64,000 nucleotides of DNA from Neocallimastix lanati (nom. inval.). Its lineage: Eukaryota; Neocallimastigomycota; Neocallimastigomycetes; Neocallimastigales; Neocallimastigaceae. This document shows, one piece after another, positions 43,991-55,034 of this stretch. Every line of letters starts with the position of its first letter. Position 1 is the stretch's first letter. Under the pieces are notes generated by a model. The model was not told the DNA's origin. It searched no databases and saw nothing but the letters and a program-made list of their open reading frames with translations. The DNA lies in the NCBI GenBank assembly GCA_016946835.1, contig JACVTC010000078.1, positions 1 to 64,000 on the forward strand, given 5' to 3'. Both the position numbers and the translations under genes were made by a program.

Positions 43991-44600
43991 AAATATAATT
44001 TAAAATTAACATATAAATAATACAAAATAAAAATATTATTATAAAATTACGTTTTTAATTCCTTTTTTGGATGTTATTCCATTTTAATACTTTTGAACAC
44101 CATAATACAAAAATGAACTTTTTATTTTTTATATATTTTATTATTTTTATTTCATTTAATTATGCTTTTATTTTGACTTTTTAAGGATATAAAGTTTATA
44201 CTTTTTTATTAAAAAAAAAAAAAATGTAAATTTTCTAATCTAATTTTTTTTATAAAGTTTCTTATATACATTTTTTTCTCGTTTTTTATTTATTTTTTTT
44301 TTTTAAAAATATTGATTTTATATAAAATATTTTATTTTGACTTTTTGTTTTTTGGAAATGTGAATCTTTTTTTTTGTTTTTTATACTTTAATAATAAAAA
44401 AAATTTTAAATTATTTAAAAAATCTATTTTATTATAATATTAATAAAAAATTTTTTTCTCTTTTACTATTACTTTTTTTTTGTTTTCTTCAATATAACTA
44501 TATTTTCTTTAGATTTTTTGTAAGAACATATTTATTTATTCTCCTTTCCTTTAAAATATAGAAAAGAAAAAATAAAAAAAAGTGAACATTTTTAAAATAC
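43991..44600. other. A+T-rich spacer downstream of the serine-biosynthesis gene
   Basis: No gene seen. It contains copy b of the dispersed repeat at 44130-44275 (see 29008) and the 3' UTR of the gene to the right. Confidence 0.55.
44130..44275 (+). repeat. Dispersed 140-bp A+T-rich repeat, copy b
   Basis: Contains TTATGCTTTTATTTTGACTT, ATATAAAGTTTATACTTTTT, a shorter A run and TTTTCTAATCTAATTT, collinear with 29008-29160 and in the same orientation. Confidence 0.6.
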
Positions 44601-45725
44601 TTATAACTTAGCCTTTTGTCTGGCGAATTCTTCCATATATTTACATAAGTATTCAACACCTTCTTCTGGCATAGCATTATAGATGGAAGCACGAATACCA
44701 CCAACAGATCTGTGACCCTTTAATTGAACCATGTTACGAGCAATGGCTCCCTTAAGGAATGCAGCCTCAAGTTCCTTAGATGGTTTACCAGAAGCATCAA
44801 TAATTCTGAATGGAACATTCATTCTAGATCTACAGTCTTCAGCAACAACAGCCTTGTATACATTGCTGTATTTGTTAATAGTAGCGTATAAACGATTAGC
44901 TTTTCTAGTATTAATAGCTGAAATAGCCTCGACACCACCAATAGATAATAACCATTCAAAGACAAGACCAGCCATGTAAATACCGAATGTTGGTGGAGTA
45001 TTATATAAGGAACGATTAGCAGCATGAGTCTTATAGTTTAATAAGATTGGGCATGGAACCTTTGGGTTAAGACGTGTACCAATAAGTTCATCTTTAATAA
45101 TAACAATGGTTAAACCTGCTGGACCAATGTTCTTTTGAGCACCAGCCATAATTAAATCAAACTTTGTAACATCGAATGGACGAGAAAGAATGTTGGAAGA
45201 CATATCACAGACAACTGGGCAGTTGACCTTTGGAACTTCTTGGAATTCAACACCATGAACAGTTTCGTTATCACAATAATAAAGGTAAGATGCATTTGGA
45301 CTTAATTTCCATTCACTTTTTGGTGGAATGTGTCTGAAACCTTCAGCCTTAGTATTGAAAACATAGTTAACATTAGCACCAAGCCTCTTAGCTTCAGCGG
45401 CAGCCTTGTCAGACCAACCACCAGAAACCATATAATCACATGGTCTGTTTATATCATCACCAACAAGGTTAAGGAAAATACTTGAGAATTGAGTAGTGGC
45501 ACCACCTTGAAGGAAAAGAACCTTATAGTTCATTGGAATGTTAAGTAACTTACGAAGGTTAGATTCAGCAGTGTTAATAATATCATCGAATTCTTTAGAA
45601 CGGTGAGAAAGTTCCATAACAGACATACCAGTACCCTTGTAATCAACAAGTTCCTTTTGAGCCTTAATTAAAACGCTCTTTGGCATAACAGCTGGACCAG
45701 CTCCAAAATTCCAAGTCTTAGTCAT
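44601..45725 (-). CDS. SER1: Phosphoserine aminotransferase
   Basis: A 374-residue, intron-free protein of the SerC/Ser1 family, PLP-dependent enzymes that convert 3-phosphohydroxypyruvate plus glutamate to 3-phosphoserine, the second step of serine biosynthesis (EC 2.6.1.52), in the cytosol. Family features: N-terminal NFGAGPAVMP, the phosphate/PLP-loop QGGATTQF (about 73-80), SGGWSDKAAAEA (101-112), CDMSSN (173-178) and the PLP Schiff-base lysine in MAGAQKNIGPAG at Lys198, with the expected C-terminal GHRSVGGIRAS. Length is normal for the family. Codon use is markedly richer in G/C third positions than neighbouring genes, as expected of a highly expressed gene. The start MTKTWNFGAGP is the canonical position. 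Confidence 0.97.
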   Translation of the reverse strand: MTKTWNFGAGPAVMPKSVLIKAQKELVDYKGTGMSVMELSHRSKEFDDIINTAESNLRKLLNIPMNYKVLFLQGGATTQFSSIFLNLVGDDINRPCDYMVSGGWSDKAAAEAKRLGANVNYVFNTKAEGFRHIPPKSEWKLSPNASYLYYCDNETVHGVEFQEVPKVNCPVVCDMSSNILSRPFDVTKFDLIMAGAQKNIGPAGLTIVIIKDELIGTRLNPKVPCPILLNYKTHAANRSLYNTPPTFGIYMAGLVFEWLLSIGGVEAISAINTRKANRLYATINKYSNVYKAVVAEDCRSRMNVPFRIIDASGKPSKELEAAFLKGAIARNMVQLKGHRSVGGIRASIYNAMPEEGVEYLCKYMEEFARQKAKL

Positions 45726-48182
45726 TTTGTCAAAATAAAACTATTATATATACATATTATTTATATAAATTACAATTTTTATATTGTTAATAATCCAAAT
45801 TCATATACTTTTTATAATTGTTAACAAATTATATTCATATATTTTTATAATTCTTTACAATAATTTATAAATAATAAATTTAAATAAATTAATTCAAACA
45901 ATTTTTTTTTTAAATTAATATAAAAAAAGATGATTATTCCATTTTTTCATCATTTCTTTTATTTTTTGATATTTAAATTTTCATTACTACTTATTTTATT
46001 TTTTTGTTTATCAATAATTTTCTTCTTTTCATTATCATTCAAATATCAAAAATTTGTATTTCACAATTTATTTTCTATTCTTCAATTTCATTTACAATTT
46101 CATTATCATTAATTTATTTTAATATCTTTATGTGAATTCTCAAAAACAATTTTTTTTTTTTATACTTTCTCAATTATTACTTTAACCATTATATGATTAC
46201 TACTATATTTTTTCTTTTATCATTCATTATAACTACCAATATACTATTTTTTATTTTTCTATCATTAGCATATATATATTTATTTATTCTAACAAAACTC
46301 ACTTTTATGAAAATAAATTAAATATAAAATTCGTGTGGTGATAGTATTTTGCAGGAAATAATCTCTTTTATATGAAAATTTTTTTTCATTTTAAGTGTAA
46401 TATATGATTGGTAAGAATAGCATAATATATCATAAGATATATGAAATTATCCAATAATCAATTTAAATCAATTGATTACAATATATTTAAATAATTTTAT
46501 ATGTATATTAAATTAAATTATACAATATATTGCATTATATTGTATTGTATATTATGTAATAAGAAATATAGTTTTTTTTTTATTAAAGAAAATAAGGAAA
46601 AAATTTAATTTAATCCTAAAACAAAATTTGAATGTATTAAAAAAAAAGAAAAAATAAATTTTTTATAGTATATAATAAAACATAAAATTTATGTAACAAA
46701 TAAATATATAAATGAAAAAAGCATAAAGAAATAAAAAACAGAAAAGATTGAAGATAATAATCTTTAATATCATGTTGTAATAAAAATAAAATATAATAGC
46801 ATATAGCGAAATTTCTTATAAAATTTGAAAAGAATTTTTTTGTTATAAAATATTAAAAATAATATATTATTAATAATTAAAGAAAGAGATACAGTTATAA
46901 AATTCATAATTAATAGAAAATCTTAATTTATTTAGAAAATCTTAATATATTAATAATAAAAAAAAAAAAGATTTAAAATTTACGCTTATTTTCTTATTTA
47001 ATTAATAACGTTAATAGATTATTTTTTTTTTTTTTATTTTTATTATTTTTTTTTTAAATATTTATAAATTTTATTTTATTTATGATTTTTATCGTAAAAA
47101 AAATTATTAAAATATTATTATTATTTAGAATTATCTAATTTTGATTGAAGAATTATAAATTTTCGAAGGGTTAGAAATAATAAAAATATAAAGGATAAAT
47201 TGTATAATTTTATTATTTTTTTGTTAATATTTACCCAATATTCAGGTACATCCTTTTTTTTTTTTTAAAAAAATTTTTTTTTTTTTATTAATTATAATAA
47301 ATTATATATGTGGTTTTATCAAGTATTATTATTATTAATAATCTAATTTGTTATTAATATTAAAACTGTCAATAAAGTTTTGATATTCATAAATGCAATA
47401 TTATAATTCCGTAATTATTATTATTATTTTTTTTATTTTATTTTTTTTTTTTTGACACACTCCTTTATTTACAAGAATTAAGATGGAAAATATTGATGTT
47501 CATATTGTTAGATGTGTGAATAAACATATAATATATTGATTTAATATTGATTATATTTTTAGTATATATTTTTTATTTTCGTCTAAGATCAAGATTTTTT
47601 CTGATTATCATATTATTTGATAATAATTTTTAATTATTTGTTAATACTTAATAAATAATAAATAAATATATTAATAATATATTTTTTTTAAGATTTTTTA
47701 TTCAAACCATATGGACTTATATATTAAATATATATTGAAATATATTAACTATATATTTTAAATATAATTGAAGGATCAGAAAAATTTTTTATTTTTATTT
47801 TTATATTATGCTTAGCTTCTTTATATATAATTTTTATATATAATCTTAATATATGTTACATTAATTATTATAACTTTTTACTCCATACTTTTGTCGGAAA
47901 TAATAAAAAGATAGTAATAATAATAATAAAAAGATTGCATTTTTAATAATAATAATACTAACAATAATAATAATAATAATAATAAAAAGATTGTACTTTT
48001 AAAAGTAATAATTGATAATTTAGTAATAATAATACTATATATATTTATTCCTATTATTTTTTTTTTATTTATTATGTATTATGTAATTTATAAAAGAATA
48101 TTTATATTTATATTTTATGTAAATTAGTTATACTTTATTTTTATGTTATAAGTTGGCAATCGTTTTAAATATTTTGTGTAAC
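45726..48182. other. A+T-rich intergenic DNA
   Basis: No gene is supported; short open stretches such as 45930-46112 are compositional. The first few hundred bases must hold the promoter of the aminotransferase gene. A shortened form of the 29868 motif (TTTGACACACTCCTTTATTT) is at 47452-47471, and (TAA)n tracts occur near 47910-47985. Confidence 0.55.
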
Positions 48183-48300
48183 TTGTATATAGAATGTGGT
48201 TCATTTCGCCAATTTTTAAAATACAAATTTTCAATACGCCATTAACTTTTAATGGCTTGTAAAATTTTTTGTTAACGCCATAAAAAATTATAATACAATT
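48183..48300 (-). repeat. Dispersed repeat with GGCGAAATG-type motifs (copy 2, inverted)
   Basis: GAATGTGGTTCATTTCGCCA, ACAAATTTTCAATACGCCAT and TTGTTAACGCCAT occur in the order expected for the reverse complement of 5608-5705. It directly abuts the inverted satellite array, as the copy at 50120 does on the other side. Confidence 0.7.
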
Positions 48301-48362
48301 AATTTTAAAATAAATAAATGTATAAATTAATAAATAAATAGATAAATAAATAAAGAATATAA

Positions 48363-49931
48363 TAATAAAAATATATAAAATAAAATAAAATAAAATAAAT
48401 AGTAGAATATGAATATAAAGTACAGATTGAATAAAATAAAATAATATAAAATAAAATAAAATAAATAGTAGAATATGAATATAAAGTACGTATTTAATAA
48501 AATAAAATAAAATAAATAGTAGAATGTGAATATAAATTACAGATTGAATAAAATAAAATAAAATAAAATAAAATAAAATAAAATAAAATAAAATAAAATA
48601 AAATAAAATAAAATAAAATAAATAGTAGAATGTGAATATAAATTACAGATTGAATAAAATAAAATAAAATAAAATAAAATAAAATAAATAATGAAGTAAT
48701 ATAAAAGAATAAAGTATTAATAAAAATAAAATAAAATAAAATAAAATAAAATAAATAATGAAGTAATATAAAAGAATAAAGTATTAATAAAAATAAAATA
48801 AAATAAAATAAAATAAAATAAATAATGAAGTAATATAAAAGAATAAAGTATTAATAAAAATAAAATAAAATAAAATAAAATAAAATAAATAATGAAGTAA
48901 TATAAAAGAATAAAGTATTAATAAAAATAAAATAAAATAAAATAAAATAAAATAAATAATGAAGTAATATAAAAGAATAAAGTATTAATAAAAATAAAAT
49001 AAAATAAAATAAAATAAAATAAATAATGAAGTAATATAAAAGAATAAAGTATTAATAAAAATAAAATAAAATAAATAATGAAGTAATATAAAAGAATAAA
49101 GTATTAATAAAAATAAAATAAAATAAAATAAAATAAAACAAATAATGAAGTAATATAAAAGAATAAAGTATTAATAATAAAAATAAAATAAAATAAAATA
49201 AAATAAAATAAAATAAATAGTAGAATATTAAATATAAAGTACAGATTGAATAAAATAAAATAAAATAAATAAAATAAAATAAAATAAAATAAATAGTAGA
49301 ATATTAAATATAAAGTACAGATTGAATAAAATAAAATAAATAGTGAAGTAATATAAAAGAATAAAGTATTAATAAAAATAAAATAAAATAAAATAAAATA
49401 AAATAAATAGTAGAATGTGAATATAAATTACAGATTGAATAAAATAAAATAAAATAAAATAAATAATGAAGTAATATAAAAGAATAAAGTATTAATAAAA
49501 ATAAAATAAAATAAAATAAAATAAAATAAATAATGAAGTAATATAAAAGAATAAAGTATTAATAAAAATAAAATAAAATAAAATAAAATAAAATAAAATA
49601 AATAATGAAGTAATATAAAAGAATAAAGTATTAATAAAAATAAAATAAAATAAAATAAAATAAAATAAATAATGAAGTAATATAAAAGAATAAAGTATTA
49701 ATAAAAATAAAATAAAATAAAATAAAATAAAATAAAATAAATAATGAAGTAATATAAAAGAATAAAGTATTAATAAAAATAAAATAAAATAAAATAAAAT
49801 AAAATAAAATAAATAATGAAGTAATATAAAAGAATAAAGTATTAATAAAAATAAAATAAAATAAAATAAAATAAAATAAAATAAATAATGAAGTAATATA
49901 AAAGAATAAAGTATTAATAAAAATAAAATAA
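48363..49931 (-). repeat. Composite (AAAAT)n satellite, inverted relative to array 1 (array 2)
   Basis: About 1.6 kb of AAAAT pentanucleotides interrupted by two longer unit types. Type A (AGTAGAATATGAATATAAAG then TACAGATTGAAT) occurs about seven times, mostly in the left part. Type B (AATGAAGTAATATAAAAGAA then TAAAGTATTAAT) occurs about sixteen times. Both are reverse complements of the spacer units in 25411-27236 with modest divergence. Unit order is irregular, suggesting unequal exchange. The apparent Ile/Leu/Phe/Tyr reading frame on the minus strand is an artefact. Confidence 0.96.
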
Positions 49932-50119
49932 TTAATAATATTTTTAATAACATTTAAATAAAAGAATTATTATTAAAAAAAAGAATTAAAATCAAAAAAT
50001 CTAACCATTATATGATTTATTTAATTATTCACTTAATAATTAATTTAAAAATTGAAATAACAAAATAATACAATAAAATAATATTATGTAGTATAATATA
50101 GCTATAGCCACAAATTTAT

Positions 50120-50610
50120 ATATATCACGTGAAAATTGGCGTAATGCAACTTCCCCTTGTATATATGTAATAAATGTATTCACGTGATAACATTCTATTT
50201 ATAATATCATGAATGTACAATCCACTAATCTCCTTGTTAACCCTAAGATTATTATTTCTTGGGGAAAGTTGCATTTCCCCAAGTTGCATTTCCCCAAGTT
50301 GCATTTCCCCAAGTTGCATTTCGCCAGGTTGCATTTCGACAAGAAAAGTATTGATATAAATGAATAAATAAATAAATATTAATTCAAAAAATATTTTTTT
50401 TAAAATTGTTTTTATGCGATATTAATAATATTTAATTTTATTTATTGATTTATTTATTTATTTAATAATTTTCAATCTGGCGAAATGCAACTTGGCGAAT
50501 TGCAATTTGGCGAAATGCCACATTTTTTTAATACGCCACATGCTTTCAAAAAAATTGGCGAAATGCAATCTGGCGAAATGCAATTTGGCGAAATGCCCCA
50601 CACCCTATTT
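50120..50610. repeat. GGCGAAATGCAAC repeat cluster with 15-bp tandem units
   Basis: At 50266-50340 the 15-bp unit AAGTTGCATTTCCCC is repeated about five times with CCCC/CGCC variants. At 50475-50600 the inverted form (TGGCGAAATGCAACT, TGGCGAAATGCAATC and others) appears about six times. Between them lies A+T-rich DNA, so the whole is a large imperfect inverted structure. TATCACGTGAA (50124-50134) and TTCACGTGATA (50179-50189) are an exact 11-bp inverted pair. Motif family shared with 5608, 6046, 29868 and 48183. Confidence 0.8.
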
Positions 50611-50639
50611 CTTGAATGTGGAATCTTGTTATATACACA

Positions 50640-52720
50640 GCCATCGTATTTTATGGCAAAATTCCAATACATAAATGTTTTTACTGAATTTCTAAGTGTG
50701 TTAGTAATTTTTTCATCTTTTCCATTTATTTCTGAGCAATAAGGAAGAGAATATGCTTTTTCAATGATATTTTCTTAACAATATTTATAAACTTTTTTGT
50801 TTTTATATTCCTTTCCTCCATTAGATTTAAATATTTTTATTGTATGATTCTTGAATTGGTTATTTAAATAAGTAAAAAATTCTATTATTATTTATAGAGC
50901 TTCAGCCTTTGACTTGAGTGTAAATTTCCAGTCTTTCTTGAAAATTCATCCATCATTGTGAGGATGTATTTTTTATTATTAATGAATATAAGTACTATGG
51001 ACCAGAAATGTTTGAATTTATTATTACAAGGAGTTCTTTTGCCATAGGAATTTCTCCTTTGTGAGATCCCCTCCTCATCTTAGAAATTTTGCATTCTATG
51101 CATGGAAGATTTTTTTATTATGTAGATCTAGGTATTTACATAAATTATTATAGTAAAAAGAATTTAATCTTCTGTGTCATATTTCAATACTTTTAACGTT
51201 TAATTTTTCTATGTACATAATATCATTTCCTATTGTTTTTAGTACTATTAAAAATTTTTTGTTTTATTAGGTAATTGATTAGATTTGATTGATAAGAAAG
51301 TACCTAAATTATTTTTATTCGTATGCCATAATTTTAATCTTAACCTTTTCTTCATCAGGAGAGTCAATTAATGATATAGATTGTGATTTTACAAGTTCTA
51401 CACAGCTAATAAGATTTTGTGAACATTTTTAAGAAATAAAACTTTTTCTAACATAATGCATTGTTTATTTGCGAAATATTCATAAATTTAATATCTTTTA
51501 AGTTAGAAATTTAAATCATTTGTACAACACAACTTTATTGATTCATATATGAAGTTAATAAGTAAAGATTTATCATCATTTGTTACATGTTCGCCTGTAC
51601 CTTTATCATAAAACTATGAAACATTATCTATTATTTCTGTATTATGATTAATATAGTAAATTGACTTATTGTTTATATTATCAAAATCATGAATATATTA
51701 TTTATTATTTAGAATAACCTCAAATAAATTGAAATGACATTCTTTTGTGAAATGTTCGTTCACATCACATATATGACAATAACTTTTATTCTTCTTCTTT
51801 TATATATATATATTATTCTTATTGTTATTGAAGATAGCAAGAAGAAAAGAACTTAATATTAAACAAAAAATCTTCCAAGGTAATCAATATTCAGAGGTGT
51901 ACTGGTAGGGGTAGACACAATAGGTCGGTACACACCTAGAGATAAAAATATATTTTATAAAGATAAGTTTAAAAGTTAAAAACATAATAATTAATTAATT
52001 AACTGATGTAATATTTCAAATTATTTAGTAGTTAATTAATAAAAGCACAAAGAAAAATATTTTCATTCGCGAAGTTCGTACTGCTTATACCTTTGTTGGA
52101 AAAACAGTTTTAAAATGTATTAGTAATATTAAAGTAATATTTAGAAAGATATCAGTGATAATTAATATTATAAAGTTTCTAAAATAGATTTTAATAGATG
52201 AAAATGAATTTTATGGAATAAATAATAAAATAACTTATAGAATAAGAATTTCTAAATTCATTTTTTCTATATTATAAACCGAGAGGATTTTTAACTTTCT
52301 ATAATTTTATACAGAAAGAATACTAAAGAAGTTATTGTTAATAATTAATGAAATAAATATTTTTTACAAAATGAGTTGAAGTGTGAGTCGAATTCATGAA
52401 GCAATTATCATGGTCAAAATAACTAACCATTAGACCATAATTCTAACTTTACTAATTGAAGATTTCATTACTTTAGGATCATTATCTTCAGCCTTTTTGA
52501 TAATTAGTCTTTTGGTTCTTTTGTCCAATAACAGAATTGGAACATTATTGTTAACAACCCTGGTACATTATTATTAACAGCCCTGTGATATATTATTGTT
52601 TACAACAGCTTGTACAACATTGTTTTTAAACACGAGCAAATTCTTGAATTGGGATTGGGAGATTTAAGTTGGATAATATTCGTTACGGCCCTGTTGGTTA
52701 CATCATTACAGCGTAGACTT
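50640..52720 (-). mobile_element. Degenerate Ty1/copia retrotransposon
   Basis: Reading the minus strand from high to low coordinates gives copia-like pieces in the right order, broken by stops and frameshifts. A gag-like LNLPIPIQEFARV lies near 52660 and a CCHC zinc knuckle CHICDVNEHFTKEC at about 51779-51738. A protease-end signature VLFLKNVHKILLAV lies near 51430, then a gag-pre-integrase HRRLNSFYYNNL near 51170, preceded by TGA where Trp is expected. Integrase pieces follow: CIECKISKMRRGSHK near 51090, and ILTMMDEFSRKTGNLHS near 50950. Reverse transcriptase is absent; the element stops at the GGCGAAATG repeat cluster. LTRs were not identified. Confidence 0.7.
52373..52444 (-). pseudogene. 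tRNA-like sequence (degenerate tRNA or SINE head)
   Basis: On the minus strand TGGTCTAATGG (52437-52427) fits the pol III A-box consensus perfectly, and AATTCGACTCA (52394-52384) matches 8 of 11 positions of the B box at normal tRNA spacing. Acceptor and T stems pair poorly, and the anticodon stem needs wobble or an 8-nt loop, so a working tRNA is unlikely. It sits inside the copia debris. Confidence 0.35.
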
Positions 52721-52751
52721 TTTTTTTTTAACAGATGCAATTATTGTGAAC

Positions 52752-53160
52752 TTTAAAAAAAAATAAATATTATTTGTCCAATTATAACATAATAGCATTT
52801 TAAATAATAATGTGAAATAAAAGTAGTATTCAAAATAAAGTGTATAAATAAATTCAGAAAAAAATTCATATGCAATGAACCTCACCTTCAGATTATAAGA
52901 TTTCTGTTTAAAGGGAATTTATTCCGGATTAGGGTTTGAATTGACTATTTGAAAAAAAAATTATGATCCTCTCCTTCAGAGGCATTGGCTTTGCTGGCTT
53001 GCCTTATTGCATTTTCAGATTTGATGCTCATACTGTGAGGAACGTAAATAAAGAATTCGTCATTTAAATGACCAATAATATCAGCTTCCAAAAATTCATT
53101 AATACTGTAAGTTTTGGTAGCGTCTGAAATCAGAAATTTTTATTTGTTGAAGTTGGACTT
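52752..53160 (-). mobile_element. LINE 3'-end fragment (family 2, copy C)
   Basis: From about 53035 the minus strand reads SIKSENAIRQASKANASEGE then DHNFF, clearly the C-terminus of the LINE ORF2 (SVNAEETVRQASRASATNED at 41515), stopping at TAG. The 3' UTR (GGTTCATTGCATATGAA, then GGACAAATAATATT at the end) matches copies A and B. Its 3' terminus differs from the TGCTGCCGTT end of the other LINE, so at least two LINE families exist here. Confidence 0.75.
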
Positions 53161-53209
53161 TCCGTGAAGTTGTTGGTCTTTAGCTGAAGTAGTTTCTTGA
53201 GATATGACC

Positions 53210-53243
<34 letters not shown>

Positions 53244-53330
53244 GATTTTAAATATCGGAATAGAATTAAATGAGACTTATAATTTGATATATATAATTTA
53301 TTTATTTAATATAATAGTACGTAAGCATTA

Positions 53331-53420
53331 TGGTTAACAAGGGGATATGTAGATAGTTTATTTATGATATCATATAGAGAATGTATATCATGTGAATACA
53401 TTTGTTACATATGTGCAAAT
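53331..53420 (+). repeat. Repeat related to 50155-50250
   Basis: GGTTAACAAGGGGATATGTA, TATCATGTGAATACATTTGT and TACATATGTGCAAATT run collinear with the reverse complement of 50155-50245 at about 80% identity by eye. It lacks the GGCGAAATG arrays, so it is a partial copy. Confidence 0.6.
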
Positions 53421-53689
53421 TATACAAAATACTTAAAATGATTGTTAACAAAAGTTTAAAGACATAAAATAAACTTATAAAATATAAATATAAATATCCT
53501 TTAATAAATTACATAATGAATAATAATAAATAATAAAAATAATAAAAATAATAAAAATAATATATAATAATATATAATAATAATAACAAAGTTTTGTATT
53601 TGCAATAATAATAATCTATAAAATATAAAATATAAATTAAAATAATATTTTTGTTTATACTATTAAAATTTTTTATTTTCCATTTAATA

Positions 53690-53720
<31 letters not shown>

Positions 53721-53858
53721 TTATCAATATTTCTATATTTAACTATTATATATTAATATAATGCATTATTTTATATACTAAAATGAAATATTAAGTGTGT
53801 ATTTATTAAAAGTATATATATAAGGGTTTAACATAACTATAAGTAAAATATGATAAAT

Positions 53859-53894
<36 letters not shown>

Positions 53895-54002
53895 ATAATA
53901 AAATTTAAAATGTTGAAGATGATATCGGATTTTTGGGTAACTTTATTAAACAATCTTTTGTTTGTAAAAATTTTAATAAAAAAACAAACAAACAAACAAA
54001 TA

Positions 54003-54034
<32 letters not shown>

Positions 54035-54244
54035 CAAAAAAAAAAACAAAAAAAAAAACAAAAAACAAAAAACAAAAAAAAAAAAAAAGGTATTCTATTG
54101 GGTTATTTATTTATTCTCTTTTTTATATTAAAATTTTTTTTATTTTTCAATTTTCATTATTTGCAATTACTTGATTGTCATATATTTCAATTTAATAATA
54201 TTATTTTGAATTTTGTATAAAGGTATTATTATTAGATATTAATT
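53421..54244. other. A+T-rich spacer downstream of the casein kinase gene
   Basis: No gene supported. It contains (AAT)n and (TAA)n tracts, an A run at 53862-53891 and an A/C simple tract (ACAAA)n at 53983-54085. Confidence 0.5.
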
Positions 54245-54970
54245 TTATTTATAACAACACATAAACATATGTTTGAAGCATGATATTTTTTCTGATTCCC
54301 TCGTTACATTTTTACTTTTTTGTTTATTTTTATTATTCCTTTGGTTATCTGCATAATCATATTTATTAATTTTTTGAAAATCATTATCAGATGACATTAA
54401 TCTTTCATATTCCTCTTTATCTATACAATACAAGTTATTTTTATCATCATATTTAACATACGATTTCGATCTTGCTAATTTATCAAGTTGTCTATAATTC
54501 TGAGGTTTTCTTGAATTTCTTGAATTATATAAATTCATTGAATTTTTTAGGGTATTATTTTGAAGTTGCATCTGAATACCAACCGGTTGCTTCGATGAAT
54601 AACAACTTAGCATTTCGTTTATTTTTGTTTTTGAAGAAATATAATCATTTGGGGATGATTTTTTTAATTCTTGAGAATTAAAATTGGAATGGTATTGTAA
54701 TGAGTGTTGAACCTGCTGTATTTTCCCATTGTTAAATAAATTTTTATTTGATGATAAATTTTGAGGGTATATGAGATCATTTCTACGTTCTTTTTCTTTT
54801 TCTTTTTCTTTCCTTCGATTATCAATTACATAAATCCAATCATAAAGTCCATCGTCTTCTGTATTTAAATTTTTTAGAATGCTATCCATTAATCCTCTTA
54901 AATAATTATAATCTGGTGTTTCTTCAAATGCTAATTTTCTGACATAATTCATATATATTGAAAATTCCTC

Positions 54971-55034
<64 letters not shown>

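Noticed and set aside
49492-49953. Hydrophobic reading frame on the minus strand of array 2
   Set aside because: Same artefact of the pentanucleotide satellite.
53910-54220. Lys/Asn/Gln-rich plus-strand frames
   Set aside because: They come from an A/C simple tract and lack any ordinary-complexity segment.
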